A stretch of DNA of 16,096 nt, taken from Berkiella sp964502705. GTDB taxonomy: Bacteria; Pseudomonadota; Gammaproteobacteria; Berkiellales; Berkiellaceae. The notes beneath the pieces are model-generated. The model ran no database searches, was not told the DNA's origin, and worked only from the letters and a program-made list of their open reading frames with translations. The position numbers were made by a program, and so were the translations under genes. Positions 15,640 through 16,096 of this stretch are shown here, in pieces. The stretch's first letter is position 1. Each line of letters opens with the position of its first letter. The stretch spans positions 1 to 16,096 of the forward strand of contig CAZCXZ010000077.1 in assembly GCA_964502705.1 (NCBI GenBank). Direction: 5' to 3'.

Positions 15640-16096
15640 ATGAATAACGGCCCCGAAGATAAAGATAAAGAAAAAAAAGCAGGGAAAGAAGGCCATCGTA
15701 GTCATCGCAGCCATCGCCGTGAAGATAAGCAGGCGGCGGATACAAAAGACAAAAAGCATCATCATCATCGACACCATCACGGTGTGGAAAAATCCGGCAC
15801 ACCGTCGAAACCAACAGGTTCTGCGCCAAAGCCACCCTTGGAAGAGCGAATTGTGGCAGACTTGCACACAGCGGCTATACCAACGACAGCTGCAAGCGTT
15901 ACTTTAAAAGCGGTTTCTCCTAAAAATACCGCGGTTGATGCCCCGAAGAAGATTGCGCCCGCACAGCCTGATGCTTTGAAGCAGACAATGGTGGCTGAAC
16001 AGGGGATTTTTGCGAAAATCGTTGATTGGCTTAAAAATAAACTGCTAAGGCCAACTTTTTCAAGACAACAACAAATTGCATCTGCCTATAACCTGC
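15640..16096 (+). CDS. Uncharacterised His-rich, highly charged protein, 3' end cut by window edge
   Basis: I do not recognise this gene. The frame is open from ATG 15640 to the window end, 152 codons, with no stop. ATG 15640 is supported by GGAG six bases upstream. An in-frame ATG at 15628 would add four residues but lacks a site. The first 45 residues are almost all charged or His, with HRSHRSHRR and HHHHRHHH. A Pro/Ala/Thr/Lys-rich stretch to about residue 115 is probably disordered, and an amphipathic segment, IFAKIVDWLKNKLLRP, appears near residue 125-140. There is no N-terminal signal peptide or membrane segment in the visible part. The His clusters could bind metal ions such as Ni, Zn or Cu, but no known metallochaperone or transporter motif is seen. 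The long open frame, the ribosome binding site and the preceding terminator support a real gene. Confidence 0.7.
   Translation, partial: MNNGPEDKDKEKKAGKEGHRSHRSHRREDKQAADTKDKKHHHHRHHHGVEKSGTPSKPTGSAPKPPLEERIVADLHTAAIPTTAASVTLKAVSPKNTAVDAPKKIAPAQPDALKQTMVAEQGIFAKIVDWLKNKLLRPTFSRQQQIASAYNL

Noticed and set aside
15766..15780. His run that might suggest a vector-derived purification tag
   Set aside because: The run is four His, an Arg, then three more His inside a longer charged protein, with a normal upstream terminator and ribosome binding site, so it is natural.
15499..15867. Minus-strand open frame of 122 codons rich in Met and Phe
   Set aside because: It runs across the 3' end of the protease gene, its terminator and the His-rich gene, and its hydrophobic repeats are the complement of the CAT/AAA-rich codons.
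15719..15907. Plus-strand open frame of 62 codons in another frame over the His-rich gene
   Set aside because: It is a frame shadow; the frame starting at 15640 has a ribosome binding site and stays open to the window end.
1..16096. Search by eye for tRNA genes, CRISPR arrays, insertion sequences and phage attachment sites
   Set aside because: No cloverleaf-like segment, regularly spaced repeat array, transposase or flanking terminal inverted repeats was found.

Overview
The window reads as chromosomal DNA from a moderately AT-rich Gram-negative bacterium, almost certainly a gammaproteobacterium outside the Enterobacterales. The evidence is an inner-core heptose LPS pathway, an E. coli-class SpeD, a PilU that resembles the Pseudomonas protein closely, and the order glnE-ilvE-(zinc finger)-waaF-waaC, which I recall from Pseudomonas and relatives. 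A member of Legionellales or a similar low-GC lineage is possible, but that is inference. There are no rRNA or tRNA genes, CRISPR arrays, transposases or phage genes that I can see.

Positions 1-12007 hold eleven consecutive genes on the minus strand, in transcription order: a QmcA-type SPFH protein, NfeD, glnE, ilvE, a small zf-CHCC zinc-finger gene, waaF, waaC, an O-antigen ligase-like gene (waaL), a family 2 glycosyltransferase, a WaaP/Kdo-kinase-like gene, and hldE, which is cut by the left edge a few codons before its expected end. The LPS part is a coherent assembly line. HldE makes the activated heptose, WaaC and WaaF add the two inner-core heptoses, the GT2 and the kinase probably decorate the core, and the ligase joins O-chain to lipid A-core. 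A strong hairpin with a short U tract after ilvE, and a putative promoter before ilvE, suggest that the run is more than one transcription unit.

A divergent 159-bp spacer (12008-12166), with three TAGCTA-type repeats, separates this run from pilU, a type IV pilus retraction ATPase on the plus strand. pilU converges on speD (S-adenosylmethionine decarboxylase, minus strand, TTG start). A long imperfect hairpin lies inside the last codons of pilU and could terminate speD. speD diverges from a DegS/AlgW-type periplasmic serine protease on the plus strand, which ends at a textbook intrinsic terminator (15565-15604).

The last 457 bases begin an open reading frame, cut by the right edge, for a protein I do not recognise. 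It has a highly charged, histidine-rich N-terminus and a Pro/Ala/Thr-rich middle. It is the only clearly unexplained gene here. The rest is conserved housekeeping and envelope biology, and the main points of interest are start codons, hairpins and gene arrangement.
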